A stretch of DNA of 64,000 nt. Source: Cristatella mucedo. Its lineage: Eukaryota; Bryozoa; Phylactolaemata; Cristatellidae. Shown one piece after another: positions 12,020 through 24,684 of this stretch. The stretch covers positions 1 to 64,000 of the forward strand of contig WPIO01000006.1 of NCBI GenBank assembly GCA_009760855.2, written 5' to 3'. The position numbers and the translations under genes are program-made. Within the stretch, counting starts at the first letter, position 1. Every line of letters begins with the position of its first letter. The notes beneath the pieces were generated by a model. It had not been told where the DNA came from and searched no databases. It worked only from the letters and a program-made list of their open reading frames with translations.

Positions 12020-12779
12020 GTAGAGCCCCCCCTAATGTAGGAGCAGTCGCAGTAGCAGCTGTCCTCTCCGAGTCGCGAGGCCAGAGAAAAGCGACTGAAA
12101 TTAACTTAGAGTAGTATTCACGAACAGTAGAGAAACGAGCTCCCCATGCCATCATGAAGCCGAGCCCGGTCGAGGTGCCTTTCGAGACTCAGTGGTCGGC
12201 AGCCGTAGGCGGTGGCATACTAGCCATGGGGCACCGACATTGTGGCTGCGTCTCTAACCAGCAAATAGTGGCAGCGTATTTGGGTCCGAAGAGTGCCTGG
12301 TCGGCGGTGTAGTTGAGATGTAGCCGAATGCCCATACGTTGACGGGAGCTTCATCAACACGAGCCGATTGATGCAGCAGTAGGGAAGGACGTACCGGCAT
12401 TCCATATTTGTAGTTGTTTCGTCGCCAAGTTTTGTAGTCAAGTCAGTGGTCGGTCACCGAGTTGTCTATTAACATCGTGTTATTTTCCGTCGAGCAAGTT
12501 TAAACGTACGAATACATTGTCAGACTCGTCTATTTGTTGAGGCTGATTTACACGACAGGGGTGCGACTAAGACAGATGCCCACACATGCCATTTGTTGCG
12601 TGGACGACCACAGGTGCATTGCATTGTACACAGGAAACTCAAGCGTGCTAGAGTACGCACATGTGTACAAGCTGATATGGAGGCTGCTTCTTAACACTAG
12701 TAGCTAATAAAAGAGGCTGTCACGTCACGTGCACCAATATGTAGGGTTTCGGCAGCTCAATTAAGACGAACAATGCCCC
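12020..12779. other. Upstream flank of the unidentified gene
   Basis: The sequence upstream of the minus-strand ATG is relatively rich in CpG and contains a G run near 12,027-12,034 on the minus strand. It is the likely promoter region by position. No core element can be assigned. Short open frames here (for example 12220-12441, minus) show nothing recognisable. Confidence 0.35.
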
Positions 12780-12795
12780 CACAAAGCAAATTGTA

Positions 12796-12875
12796 GTGCA
12801 GAAGGCGAACGCTGTATTGCAACATGTGCAGGTGAACGCTGTATTGCGTCAAGTGCAGGCAAACGCTGGACGCAG
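12796..12875. repeat. Short minisatellite, ~33-bp unit
   Basis: About 2.3 imperfect copies of a unit containing 'GCGAACGCTGTATTGC' and 'GTGCAGG'. A 70-codon plus-strand frame crosses it (12796-13008) but shows no family features. Confidence 0.6.
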
Positions 12876-13351
12876 CAGAACGAGAGTACATATGGATGTA
12901 GAAGCCTTCGTGGAGACAGCTCCTGAACGCTCATCCAGAGAAATGGAAAAGAGTCAGAGGAAGAGAAAGCGAGTGGAAAGCGTGGGCACCGGCAGACGCA
13001 CAGGCTGATTGTTCGTCACTGCAGGACTAGCGGGTCGCTCGACCACAGATGAGCTGTTGCAAATAAAGCCAGCATAGTTAGCTGTACTGTCCAACTGCAG
13101 AGCCAAACGAGGTGGTAGTCAGTAAACACGCCTGTTGGCCTAGCAGAGTGGCATGAGTCCGGCTAAAGTTTAATGACCTTGAGTGCTTGGCAATGCCTAT
13201 AATGGATTATTTTCCAGCTTATGCAAAGTTTCAAGAAAGAGTATCTACTCTCACACGGCAAACTACAAATGGTTTACTATTAATATTACTGTGACAATCA
13301 CCCTTACTTGAGTAAAAGTGTTGTGCAATAGCCACTCGATCGTGCTTCAAT

Positions 13352-13476
13352 CGCTGCATATATATATATACACATATATATATATATATATATATATACA
13401 GTGCCTAAAAAATATTGAGTTCTTTGAGGGTGCTACATTAAATGCTCTTATTATTTCATTATTATTATTATTTTTA
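13352..13476 (+). repeat. TA microsatellite followed by LINE-A tail
   Basis: Imperfect (TA)n at about 13,356-13,398, then a LINE-A 3' tail ('TTGAGTTCTTTGAGGGTGCT') ending in an ATT repeat near 13,476. Confidence 0.65.
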
Positions 13477-13794
13477 TTACTAGACTCTCCTCCCAACCAC
13501 TCTCCGGTTTACCTTGCCCCTGGCAGGTCTGCCAATGGCCATTCCACTGGCTATCTAAAGGCTAGCACCAGCAGAAAGACGGCTTGCTTCGTCTACTCTT
13601 TACAACAAAGTATCGTGAGCCAACCAACAAAGCAAAACTAAACATTACACAGGCGAACCTTTGTTAACACACAAAAAAGGGGATGTAAGTCACTCTTTCG
13701 GTCAGTCAGTACCTGGCTAATCGTCCAAGGACAATTGCGAACCTTCGCCTTGGATGCATGTGACTTGATCATAAAGCAGCTGCCTGCCACCGTC

Positions 13795-13940
13795 GTATGG
13801 CTCAGGGGTTAAGATGCTAGCCCTTGATGACCGGGCTTAAGGTGAAAGCATTTTATAAGCAAGATCTTGGGTTCCGACTGTGAAGCATCTTGAAGCGCCT
13901 GGATTTAAATCAAGTTCTCTTAGGGCGGCATACAATTAAG
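13795..13940 (+). repeat. SINE-2 copy
   Basis: tRNA-like head near 13,798 ('TGGCTCAGGGGTTAAGATGC') and family tail 'AAGTTCTCTTAGGGCGGCAT' near 13,911-13,932. Confidence 0.65.
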
Positions 13941-14512
13941 GTATTTGTCTACTCTGGTATCGGTATGAACCAAGAATAAGCCCTAGGAAGGACCCAACGA
14001 ACAGCTCGACTAAGGGTCGAGTGGAGTGAAGCAACCACTTAATGTAAATTTTCAGCAACCCTCTGTCTCTGCTCTTATCCACTGTGCCCGGGCCATGGTG
14101 TTGATGAATGCCAAGATGAAATACGTGTCTTTGAGCCACCCAAAGCCGGTGCCACGAAACGCTTCTGCACTATTCGAAAGCTTCTAGCCGGCTGCCCACA
14201 GGTGGTAGTACCGTCATGCATCCTTCCCAGATCGAAGGGCAGGCTAGCTCAGCAGTGTGACCATGAGCTGACAGTATCGCATGAGGTTTCTCTGTTAGTA
14301 AGTCAACAAAGACTAAGTGAGTGTGACACAAGAGAGATTTCAATAGCAAACTTCAAGCCTTAGTGATATTGGATTAGCATAATATAGCCAACAGACTTCG
14401 AGTAGCTTGGAATAGCTACTCAGGAGGCTTGAAAGGATCAGCCACAGTCGGCAGCTGAAGAATACATATCGTTACATAGGAATTTTTCTGAGATTCAGTT
14501 CCACAATCTAGA

Positions 14513-15345
14513 ATAATAATAATAATAATATTGCACTTGATAAAGCGCCCTAGAGAACTCAATCTCTTTCTAGGCGAATTACATTTGCTGCAAAGGGAAA
14601 TGCAATTGAATGGTAAGTAAAATCATGCTTGAAAAACAATCAAAATGAATAACATGGTTAGGGGTGATATGCACAGGGTCAGCATGCAAATGTGGTTAGT
14701 GGCAGCATGCATAGTGTCAGCAGGCATAAGCACATCAACGACGAATCACAGGGACCCACTAAATGCTGTCCTAAATCGGTGTATTTTTAAGTTTCTTTTA
14801 AATGTGGTCAGGTCAGGGGATTTTCTGACGCTGGTCGGAAGGGAGTTTTCGGGTTTGGGAGCATACGAACCTAATGCATGATCTCCAAACGAAGTAAGGT
14901 TTGTACTAGGTATTTGTTGACTGTTGGAATCCGAAAAGCGGGTGATACGATGCTTGGCCTGATGGGGTAATATTTCTGAGAGATAGGCCGGAGCCATTGA
15001 ATAAAGTGATCTAAAAGTGAGCAACAAAACCTTAAAGTCAATCCATTGCTTGATTGATAGCCAGTGCAGGTCGGCCAAATGTGGTGTAACGTGGCAACTG
15101 CCATGCTCACGACAGACAAGCCTAGCTGCAGAGTTTTGCACCAGCTGCAATCGCCTGATCGCACATGCAGGTAGGCCAGTAAGCGGTGAGTTGCAGAAGT
15201 CGAGACGGGATGTCACGAATGTATGGACCAACTTAGATGTGGTATCCTTATCTAAGCGAGCCCTAATTTTAGCAATCTTATGAAGCTGGAAATAGGCAGA
15301 TTTGACTGTGGAGTTGATATGGTCGTCTACCGAGAGGTCGCTTTT
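14513..15345 (-). mobile_element. LINE-A 5'-truncated copy
   Basis: This copy keeps the longest uninterrupted LINE-A C-terminal frame in the window (15231-14746, 161 codons). It shows 'LHWLSIKQWIDFKVLLL' and 'MAPAYLSEILPHQAKHR' and ends 'FRTAFSGSL'. The 3' end is the conserved tail with (AAT)n at 14,513. Similarity stops near 15,345, inside ORF2. No reverse transcriptase core is present. Confidence 0.85.
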
Positions 15346-16660
15346 GAATATGGTGGAGTTGGTTATAATGCGACTGTCGACAGTGGTTTTTAATCATGGG
15401 AAAGGAATGACTAATCTTTTTCATCAGATGACCTGTGGGAACTAGGAAATTAAAACTGGTCCGTTAAATCAGCTAGGCAAGGAGGAGCCAAGTCAGTGCT
15501 GATCCTTTGCCTAAGTGTAAGAATTGTCGCCTGTATCCATTGATCAACAGGTAGATATTGCAGGTCCACTAGCAATGGAGGAACGTGGAAGCTAGTATAT
15601 CGCCTGCAGCAGGTTCGTCAATCGTACTAGAGTACATTGCAATGTGAAAGCAAGGAGCTACCCTAAGCAGCTGTTAGCCCCACGTCTGCGATGACTGCTG
15701 GGAAAAGACTGCAATTTTTAGAGACCTCTTAACGAAAACGAGAAAAATTGGAAGCAAGAGAAGACTGAGAATTCGTTAAAATGTTTACCCATAGAAGATC
15801 GCCTACCACTTATTTAGGAGATCTGTTCTATATGCTGAATGACCAGTGGCTGGCTGCTCTGGCATAGATAGCAGAGCAAGTTGTTCTCACATAGAGGAGG
15901 TGCAGGAGCAGCCCGGAGCATCAAGCTTCAAAACACCAGCACTCTGTCATTAGAGTGTTGGCCATACCAACTGTACCCGGAAGTGAACCCTTAAAGGTCT
16001 CAGCTTGGCGTAACCAATCTTCGTCCGAACCGAATCCCGGCATATCGTGATAATGCACACAGGTTATGTGCTTAATTTTGAATCCGAAGCAAATCGAAAT
16101 GATTTCGACAGCAGTGGTCGGCAGCTAAATTCACATCAATGGCAAGAACTAAGCTGTTTTTAAGTGTAATGAAACTCCACCTCCAAGGTTTGACATTAGA
16201 AGTTTGCATGCGTATGCAAATATAAAGCACTCCAAAAAATCTAAGCCGATGTGAATACCAAATTCAAAGTCTCCTGCAGGTCTTGTAGAGGCTGTTTGGG
16301 CAGAAAGTGCAATAGCGTTCATCATCAACGGATAGAACAACAATTATATTGTACCTTAATAACAAGCCAAGACGTACCGCATACCTCACAGTATCCCTAT
16401 TTTTAAAACATATTTCTCCATCATGTTTTGAGAGCAAACTGTGTCTCTCAGTAACAGTTTATGAGCCTCAACCAGACTAGTCAGAACCATTGGAGCTGTG
16501 TCAGTGTGGAAACATGACTCGGCTAATCACTCCAGCACGTCAGCTTATGTTACTATGTTACATACGTTTTTTGGTTTATTTCTAATCGCCATCGGTTGCT
16601 TTCATGTATACCATAGGCTTCAACTGGACATAGCGGCTCCTCTTCAGCTTCCTGGCATTT
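15346..16660. other. Intergenic, nothing confidently recognised
   Basis: Possible decayed LINE-B sequence near 15,450-15,620 (a 'CATTGATCAACAGG' landmark shared with other B copies). The rest is unassigned. Confidence 0.35.
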
Positions 16661-16664
16661 AATG

Positions 16665-18600
16665 TAATGTAATCTATCTCTGTCGGTAACACCACAAAGT
16701 CATTAAGACCATGTGGGTGTTAGGCAGAAGAATTTTGTTTAGCCCACTCACAGCCAAAGCTGCCTTCGGTCTTCATTCGGTAGCCAACACACTTCGTCTC
16801 AAGCAAGAAAGGGAAAGTGGAAAGTATTGCAGAGTTAGGAGAGCAGTTGAGGTCGTGGGTTGCATAGAAGTGGCAGCTCAGGACTGCTGAAAGGATGTGC
16901 CATAGTTGGCAGTAGGAGAGTAGTTATCGTTGAGGAAGAATGGTGGAAGCGAGTTCCACAGTCTATGAGCTGCAGAGCTAAAGCTTCTGTAGCCAACGGT
17001 CTTTAAGCCGAGGAATGGGACGGCTAATTTATTGTCCACATAGGACCTGAGGGTGCGAACAGGCTGAATCTGAGGCAGCAGTTCAGCTAGGTTAGAGGGA
17101 GCAAAGCAATGGCAGGCCTTGTGGGTCAGCTCAAGAATTTCGCTATGTGTTGGTTGCTTAACAGGCAACCATCCTAGCTCCTTTAGCCAAAGAGACATGA
17201 GCACAAACCACTGGGACGTGGAAACTAATCCTGCAGCCATATTCAAATTCTGCTGCAGTGGATTTATAGCTTTATATGGCAGCCCATCCAAAAGGGAAAT
17301 ACAATAATCAAGCCGAGACAGAACTAAAGAACTAGTTTATTTTTTTACAAGCAACAGTGGGCGACACCTCAAATTTTTGGAAAGGGACGAGATGTGATGG
17401 CTAGCTGTAGAGGCAAACTTCTTACTGAAGCTTTTGAAATTAAGGCAGCTGTCGAAAACGGCCCCTAAATTTCAAGAACGTGGTGATGGTCGATAAATAG
17501 CATTACCTATTAGAAGAGCAAAGCTTTTTAATCCAGCCACATGCTTAGGGTGTCATGTGAGCAGCAGTTGGGTTTTATCATCATTTAATTTCAGGAAGTT
17601 TTCCGACATCCAAGATCGAACGTCGACAAGGCAAGCAATCAGTTTATCAGCTGCCGCAGCAGATTCCGACGGTTTCAACGACAAATACAAGTGAGTATCG
17701 TCAGCATTGAAGTGATATTATATTCCATGGCCCATAATCTTTTTACACAGAGGTTGTGTAGAGATGGAGAACAGCAAGGGACTGAGTACAGACCCTTGAG
17801 GGACTCCATGGGTGACCCTTCTCGTGTGTGAGACCTGACACGACACAGATTGAACACGATCAGACAAGTATGATTTAAACAATGCCAATGCTTCGTCTGC
17901 CAGACCGATCCTTATTCACAATCGTTCAAGCAGAACATCGTGATCAATGGTGTCGAAGGCCAAGACAGATCTAGCAGAGCTAGGGCAATGACATTCCCAT
18001 CGTCGTTGCCACGTAGAATGTCATTGTTAACATGGAAGAGAGCAGTTTCAGTGGGTTGCTGCATCTTGAACCCTTATTGAAATTTTTGTGATATTCCATT
18101 ATTTTAAATGTGTTCAACCAGCTGCTTAGCGACAATTCTTCAAGAATCTTTGATAAGAAAGGAAGAAGGGAAATTGGGCAATAGTTTGCTAGGACCTCTG
18201 TGTCTAATCCAGGCTTTTCAAGAATGGGTCTAACAATTGCCGATTTGAAGGACTTTGGGAAGACCCATTTTTCCAAAGAATAATTAAAAATCTTGGTTAC
18301 GGCAGGGCTAAGTGGTTCTGCCAGTGAAGACCACAGAGATGAAGGTATAGGGTCTTCAGGAGACGAACTCTTTTTGCTAGACCTTATTAAGGCAGCCACA
18401 TCGCATGCAGAAACACCAGAGAACTTTTTAAGGAATGTCACAGGTTGAGGAACCGCGATTCCTGTAGTCGGAGGGGGCTTAATAGAGGCACGAATGTGTG
18501 CAATTTTTTCAGTAAAGAAGGCTGAACACTTTTCGGCTGAGCCCTTAATATCTGGCGAGTCAGACCTCACAGCATTGGCCACTAAATGGTTTACTGTCTT
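16665..18600 (-). mobile_element. LINE-B non-LTR retrotransposon, longest copy
   Basis: Minus strand. 18582-17980 encodes a segment upstream of and including the reverse transcriptase fingers ('NYCPISLLPFLSKILE'). 17970-17300 has a frameshifted palm and thumb. 17291-16878 is an intact 137-codon C-terminus with 'AAHRLWNSLPPFFLNDN'. The element is distinct from LINE-A in sequence but of the same L2/CR1 type. It is 5'-truncated, with no endonuclease seen. Confidence 0.8.
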
Positions 18601-18699
18601 TAATCTGATTTGTATACGACTAGCAGGAATTCAGCTTAAGAATTTATTGCATATAAGCTAATAAGGTATTGGACTCACTAAATAGTGAAAGCCTGCCCC

Positions 18700-18815
18700 A
18701 CTGGTTTGGCTCAGCTGTAGAGCCTGGAACCACAGGGGTCCTGAGCTTGAGCCCTTAGACACGTGTGTCGCAGCTAGATAGAGATTAAGTTCTCTTCTGG
18801 CTCCAATTGACTTAA
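18700..18815 (+). repeat. SINE-2-like degraded copy
   Basis: Begins 'TGGTTTGGCTCAGCTGTAGA' and carries the 'AGATTAAGTTCTCTTCTGG' tail. It is degraded compared with other copies. Confidence 0.5.
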
Positions 18816-19117
18816 CTTTTTTAATAGGTCTAATAAGTGCTCCAGATCACACACAACTAGTACGTTAATTTGCACTGTCAAGAATTAGCGTTTCATAGGA
18901 ACACTGCCATGAGGACCAAAGCTCGAATCTCCTAAGCGAACCGTTGCAGGCAGTCTTCAAGCCCGCCTATACAGTATAAAACCTTCGGGGTTCTGAATGA
19001 CAAGCACGAGGGCACATAATCGACATCAAGGCGAGAGACGAGAGACGTTTGACAGTACGAGATGCGACCACGGTCTGCCTGTTCACGAGTCGACGGTCTA
19101 GTTTCAAGAAACGTTTA

Positions 19118-19379
19118 ATGATAAGAATAATAATATTAATGCACTTGATAAAGTGCTACCAGAGAACTCAATCTCTTCCGAGGTGCCTAACTTTTGCTGC
19201 AAAGGGAAATGCAATTTAATGGTGAGTAAAATCATGGTTGAAATACAAACAAAATGAATAAAATGGTTACGGGTGACAAGCACAGGGTCAGCATGCAAAT
19301 GTGGTTATTGGCAGCATGCACAGTGTCAGCATGCATAAGCACATCAAGGACGAATCAAAGTGACCCACTAAATGCTATC
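19118..19379 (-). mobile_element. LINE-A 3' end, left arm of an inverted pair
   Basis: Conserved tail and AAT repeat at 19,118 with about 260 bp of the adjacent 3' region. It abuts a plus-strand LINE-A copy at 19,380, so that both 3' ends point outward. Confidence 0.75.
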
Positions 19380-20372
19380 TAGGAAGCAGCCTATGAGCAT
19401 CACGAATTTTCTACACTCACTTTCTTCATGTACTGATGACATATGCAAATGGCTAGCAGCAGATTTTTTAAAACTAAACGTTGGTAGCACTAGCTTACTA
19501 GTTATGGGCCAACCCAGTGTAATTCAAAAACTGGAAAGGCTGAAGCTCAAAACTGGTTCTGCCAGCATATCTCCGTTTGAATCAGCTGGAAATTTGCGTA
19601 TCATGTTCTAAAGTGACCTTTAGTTAGACGACCACTTCAGCTCCACAGTCAAGCCTGATTACTTTCAAGCGTGCTTAGATAAGGATACCACTTCAAAGTT
19701 GGTCCATGCATCTGTGACCTCCCTTCTTTACTTCTGTAACTCACTGCTTGCTGGCCTACCAGCATGTACAAAAGAGAGCCTACAGCTGGTGCAAAACTCC
19801 ACAGCTAAGCTTGTCTGTCGTGAACGCCGGAATAGCCACATCACACCACTTCTTGCTGACCTGCACTGGCTACATATCAAGCAACGATTCGAATTCAACG
19901 TTCTGTCGCTCACTTTTAAGTCACTTCATTCTTTGGCTCCAGCCTATCTCTCAGATCTACTTCTGCACCTGGCTAAGCATCGCACTAATGGCTTTTGGGA
20001 ATCTAACCATTGGCCGAGACCTCGTACTAACCTCATATCCTTGGGGGACCAGAGATTTAGTTCGTATAGCCCAACTCCTGAAACTCACCCCAGACATGCT
20101 TCAGAACCTCCATTAACTTGACCACATTAAAAAGAACTAAAACGCATACCTGCCAAGGACAGACTTTAGTGGGTCCCGGTGATTGCTCCTTCGTGTGGTA
20201 AGGCGTGCTGACACTGTTCATGTCACCCCTAACCATGTTATTCATGTTGTTCAGCAAGCATGATAGTACTCATCATTCAATCGCGTTTCCCTTTGCAGCG
20301 AATGTTAAGCGCCTAAAACACACTCAATTATCTGATAGCGCTTTATCAAGTGCATCATTATTACTATTAAAG
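19380..20372 (+). mobile_element. LINE-A copy, right arm of an inverted pair
   Basis: It starts in the segment just after the catalytic box ('CTDDICKWLAADFLKLN', 19,430-19,480). It continues through a 140-codon C-terminal frame (19699-20121) and ends in the tail and ATT repeat at 20,340-20,372. 5'-truncated and frameshifted. Confidence 0.8.
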
Positions 20373-20375
20373 AAA

Positions 20376-20690
20376 TGGTACAACGAATGGTCATCTGCAT
20401 AGAACTAAAGGCCTTATTGTGCATGCCGCTCAAATAGGCAAAAGGGAGTACCTACATCATGAAAAGAACTGGACAAGTGACAGATCCATGAGGTACCCAA
20501 TATTTTAGAACTTCCTCAGATGATCTCTGTCTATTATTTTCAATATTGGGAAGTCTCCAACTGAGGTAGGACCTGAACTATTGCAATCCCGTACCAGTGA
20601 TGCTTTTACTGCTCACAACATCGATGTGCCGATTAATATATGTGGAAACAAAAATATAAACATTCAAATGCTGGCTTAGCTGCATATATA
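20376..20690 (-). mobile_element. LINE-A reverse transcriptase fragment
   Basis: Minus-strand sequence matching the LINE-A palm region around 'GKTGPV.F' and 'IDHQ', heavily mutated. A parallel fragment lies at 23,670-23,930 in the second copy of the tandem duplication. Confidence 0.55.
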
Positions 20691-20798
20691 TGACAACTAT
20701 TCTAGATCTGCTTTTCACAGCACATCACGGGAGTGTTAAACAACTCATACTTTGAATACTGTAGTGCTTGGCCGAAGTAGTGTGGCATTGTAAACAGT

Positions 20799-21032
20799 TT
20801 AACATATATAACAAGGGAAATTTCCAGTCACCCGTGCTGTCCAGATGGCAGAAATATTCTCTTCCGAGATGACATTAGGCTGCTCATCCGAAATTGCGAA
20901 AACGTACTCAAATCCAAAGCAAGGGCAGATAAAGGTTCCTGAAATGTATAGACATCCAGGATCAGAAAATTCAAGTAAGCAAGCCATAATCTCACATTTT
21001 ACACTAATATGGGCATCCGTTGTACAAGCCAC
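20799..21032 (-). CDS. Small cysteine-rich ORF, partly conserved in the neighbouring duplicate
   Basis: A 77-codon frame with several cysteines and the segment 'LYISGTFICPCFGFEYVF'. The duplicate at about 24,100-24,330 keeps 'LYISETLICPCFGFE' in the same frame but then has stops. The amino-acid similarity hints at an exon or an old coding fragment. I cannot assign a family and do not see splice sites that decide the matter. It could equally be part of an uncharacterised transposon. Confidence 0.3.
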   Translation of the reverse strand: MACTTDAHISVKCEIMACLLEFSDPGCLYISGTFICPCFGFEYVFAISDEQPNVISEENISAIWTARVTGNFPCYIC

Positions 21033-21804
21033 TTAATAGTAATGGGTCACTGGGATACATGGGCTGTGAAGACCAGTCGACTCAATGAGCTTACAAAGAG
21101 CATAGCTTGAATTGAACAGCGATTTACTTAGCCACGATCCCAACTGTTTGCTTTCGGCCTTATTCGCAAATCAAAATGATACACAGCGAGACTATTCACG
21201 GCACTCCTGGTGGTGCAACTGTTACCAGCTCGGAAAAAGAGCGCCTAAGGTGGCAAGCAGACTTCCAACACGCGTCATGCTGACCTGAGATGGTGCGGTA
21301 GTCATAAAATGCAATTCCGCTGTGTCAATTCAAATGGTCCTGCGATGTATGCAAGCCAACTTGAGAAACGATAACAAGCGACCACATGCCGCTAGCCGGC
21401 AGTGCGGGAAGCAGCTGCTGCAGGCTTCCGTTAGTGCCGGCCCGCAAGCTTCGACGAATCCTATTGGTCAGATCCGTTGGCCAGGCTGCCATTTCCCTAC
21501 CGACGAAAGAATTCCAAGTATTTTGAACTTACACCGGATATTTAAGCAACAGTAAATGTGGATACCTTGTTATTAGCCCTGCTTACTAACCGATAGCTCA
21601 AGAAGGTGTTTTCAAACTCCCTAGTAGCCTCTTCTGTGCAGTCGGAGTAATACAAATACCGAAAATATTACCACACTTAATAAAAAAAGAGACATCAGAG
21701 CGAAACTTCTTTATTGGTGATTTAAATTTGACGGTAAGGAAACACGATCGGATATTTGAAAACCATTCGTCTGGTTATTGGAAAGCTGGCTGTAGATTTC
21801 TAAT

Positions 21805-22690
21805 TGGTGAGCCTTTATGGGTCACCAGGTAAGTCGGTTGCTTTCCCGGCTTGACTACCGAGGTCTCGGGTTCGACTCCTGTGGTACACAATTTTTGATG
21901 CAAACAGCGGTTAAAGCCCTAAGGAATCTGCTTTCGCTGTACAAAAAGAGACTGTTAAATCAGCTATTTTTCTGGATGAGCTGTGGTGGCTCCTTAAGAC
22001 AGTTGCTTTTACGAACACTTTCCACAGGTCGTCGGTTCAATTCCAGCGATTGGCAATCCTGTATCGCCATGGCAAGTTGTGATTGAAGCCATGAAGGGTC
22101 TTGTGGTGCTGAACACGATGAGGATGATTAATCAGCTAGCATTTTTTGTTTTTGCTTGGTTAGCTTGGATGGAACACTAGGTAAAGCCGTTGCTTTCATG
22201 ACCACTTTCCCAAGAACGTAGGTTCAATTTCTGTGGTGGACGACACTTTATTGACACTGCAAGCAGTTGTCAAAGCTGTAAAGAATCTTCTTTCACTGTA
22301 CAAAAAAGGATTGTTAAATCAGCTATGATTTTCTTTATGGGGAAACGTGACATTTGGTAGGCTTTCACGACCACTTTTCCCTAGGTCGTGGGTTCTACTG
22401 CTGCAGTGGGCAATCCTTTATCATCACGGCAAGCTGTGGTTAAATCTGTGAAGGGTCATTTGTCGCTGTACAGGAAGAGGTATTTTAATCAGGTAAGATT
22501 TTTTCTTTTCTTTGGTTAGTCGTGAATACACGCTAGGTAAGGCGGTTGCTTTCACGACCTTGGTCCTGAGTTCATGTGTTAGATTCCAGTGGTGGGTGAT
22601 CATTTAGCAACCCTGCAAGTGGAGATAAAAATCGTAAAGGCTCTTCTGTCGCCATTCAAAAAGAGGATTTTTCTAAACCATACTCGCACA
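21805..22690 (+). repeat. Tandem array of five SINE-1 units
   Basis: Five head-to-tail units of about 170-180 bp start near 21,805, 21,975, 22,160, 22,335 and 22,510. Each has the tRNA-like head with a degraded B-box ('GGGTTCGACTCC' in the first), a central 'CACTGCAAG'-like block and the end 'AAAAAGAG..TTAAATCAGCTA'. Isolated SINE-1 copies occur at 3.4, 9.8 and 39.1 kb. The units differ from each other by many substitutions, so the array is not recent. Confidence 0.75.
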
Positions 22691-22860
22691 CATACTCTAT
22701 GCACATCGCCTCAAACCATGTTAATCATGTTATTTATCAAGTACGATACCGCTCACAATTCATTCTTGTTTCCATTGCACCAAATGTAAAGCATGTAGAT
22801 AGAGATTGGGTTCTTTGAGGGAGCTCTAAACATGTGATATATATAATATAATAAATTATG
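22691..22860 (+). mobile_element. LINE-A 3' tail
   Basis: Tail sequence including 'ACCATGTTAATCATGTTATT' and the 'TTGGGTTCTTTGAGGGAGCT' block, ending in a TA-rich run. It follows directly on the SINE-1 array. Confidence 0.65.
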
Positions 22861-22959
22861 TAATTAACATTAATAATAGCCGGTAGGTTGGCTCTGTCAA
22901 CATTCTCTTAAGTAAAGTTTGCTGCTATCAATATGCCGATGTCATCAATACAACTAGCA

Positions 22960-23665
22960 AATGAGCTGAGATATTTTGACGTGCTACCGGGCTGGCAATG
23001 ATCAAAAGCAGTTGGTCCCAGCATATGTGCCATACCATCTTGACTTCTGTAGGTCACTGCTTGCTGGCCTACCGGCATGTGCAATCAGGAGCTTACAGCT
23101 GGTGCAAAACTCCACAGCTAGACTTGTCAATCGTGAACGTCGCAGTTGCCACATTTAAACCATTGCTCGCCGACCTCCACTGGCTACCAGTCAAGCAACA
23201 TACCGACTTCAAAATTGTATTGCCAACTTTTAGGTCATTTCATTCTTTCGCTCAAGCCTGTCTCTCAGATGTACTCCCTACCGTGCAAAGTATCGTGCCA
23301 CCACTTTTTCGGGATCCAGCAGTTTGCCAATACCTCGTACAAGCCTTAAATCCTATGGAGACCATGCATTCTCTTCATATGCCCTCAAAGCTTGGAACTC
23401 ATTCCCGAGTTGCGTCAGAACATCCCCTAACTAGACCACGTTTAAAAAGAACTTGAAACAGAACTGTTTAGGACAGCATTTGGCAGGTCGCTGCGATTCA
23501 TCCTTCATGAACCACACTGGCTTGCTGCCCCTGCGCATGTTCATGATGTTTGTCAAGTGTGAAATTACTCACAAATTCAACTTCATTTCCCTTTGCAGAA
23601 AATTGTAAGCGCTAAGGAAATGATTTACTTCTCCATGGGTACTTTCTTAAGTGAATTTCTATTAT
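22960..23665 (+). mobile_element. LINE-A copy in the second duplicate
   Basis: Plus-strand C-terminal ORF2 (22998-23456 open) with 'LLADLHWLPVKQHTDFKIV' and the conserved tail ending at about 23,660. It occupies the same place in the second duplicate as 19,700-20,372 in the first. Confidence 0.75.
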
Positions 23666-23669
23666 TATT

Positions 23670-23930
23670 AAAGAAATGTACAATAGGTAGTCATCTGCAT
23701 AGATGTGAAAGCCTTGATTAATATTCTTGCATATCACATCAGCCAAAAGGGAGAGCACAAATCATGAAAAGAACTGGACCAGTGACAGATCCCTGGGGTA
23801 ACCCATATTTCAGACATTCCTCAGATGATCTATGTCTACTCATGTCAATATTGGGGAGTCTCTCACTGAGGTAGAACCTGAACTATTGCAATCCCGTGCC
23901 AGTGAGCTTTTAGGTTTGAGCAAATTGAAG
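23670..23930 (-). mobile_element. LINE-A reverse transcriptase fragment in the second duplicate
   Basis: Counterpart of 20,376-20,690. The same order of landmarks is seen ('AAATCATGAAAAGAACTGGA', then 'CTGAACTATTGCAATCCCGT'). Confidence 0.6.
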
Positions 23931-24684
23931 TCCCAAATAATTTACGTAGCCAGACAATTATAAAAATTAGAATACTTGCTGAGGCAGCTAATATATGAGA
24001 ACTATTCCAGATCTAGTTTTGGCAGCATATCACAGCAAGGCAAACAGCTCACATTCTGAATACTGTAGCAGTCGGCAAATGTACTGTGGTACCGTAAACA
24101 GTTACACACACAGAGCTATGAATATGCCTGTCACCCATGCAGTCAAGATATAGGAAAGTTGCTCTTCCAAGACGACATACAGTTACAGATCCAAAATCAG
24201 AAAAACCTACTCAAATCCAAAGCAAGGGCAAATGAGTGTTTCTGAAATGTATAGCCATTCAGATTCACAATTTTGAAGTCGGCAAGCAATAATCCCACGT
24301 CGAACACAAATATTGGCATCCGAGATACAAGCCACGTATTACGAATGGGTAGTAGGCATACACAGGACTACGTAGAGTGGTTGGCGTAATGAGCTTGCAG
24401 AGATCAGACCTGGAATTGAACAGCGATTTACTTACCTATGAACCAAACTGTTTGTAATCGGCCTTATTGAAAAATCGAAAAGATATACAGCTAGACTATC
24501 TAGGGTACTCATTTACGATAGCCGAACTGACATCAGCACATACTGAGAGAGCTTCAGCCGGCAAGCAGATTCCCAACAGGCTTCCTGCTGACATAAGATT
24601 GGTGGAAAGCAAATACGATCGGATATTTGAGAACCTACTACCCGGTAGCTGGAAAGTTGGCCGCAGGTTTCGAATAAGCGAGCC

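Noticed and set aside
12220-12441. 73-codon minus-strand frame upstream of the unidentified gene
   Set aside because: It does not join in frame to exon 1 by any visible splice and shows no recognisable domain.
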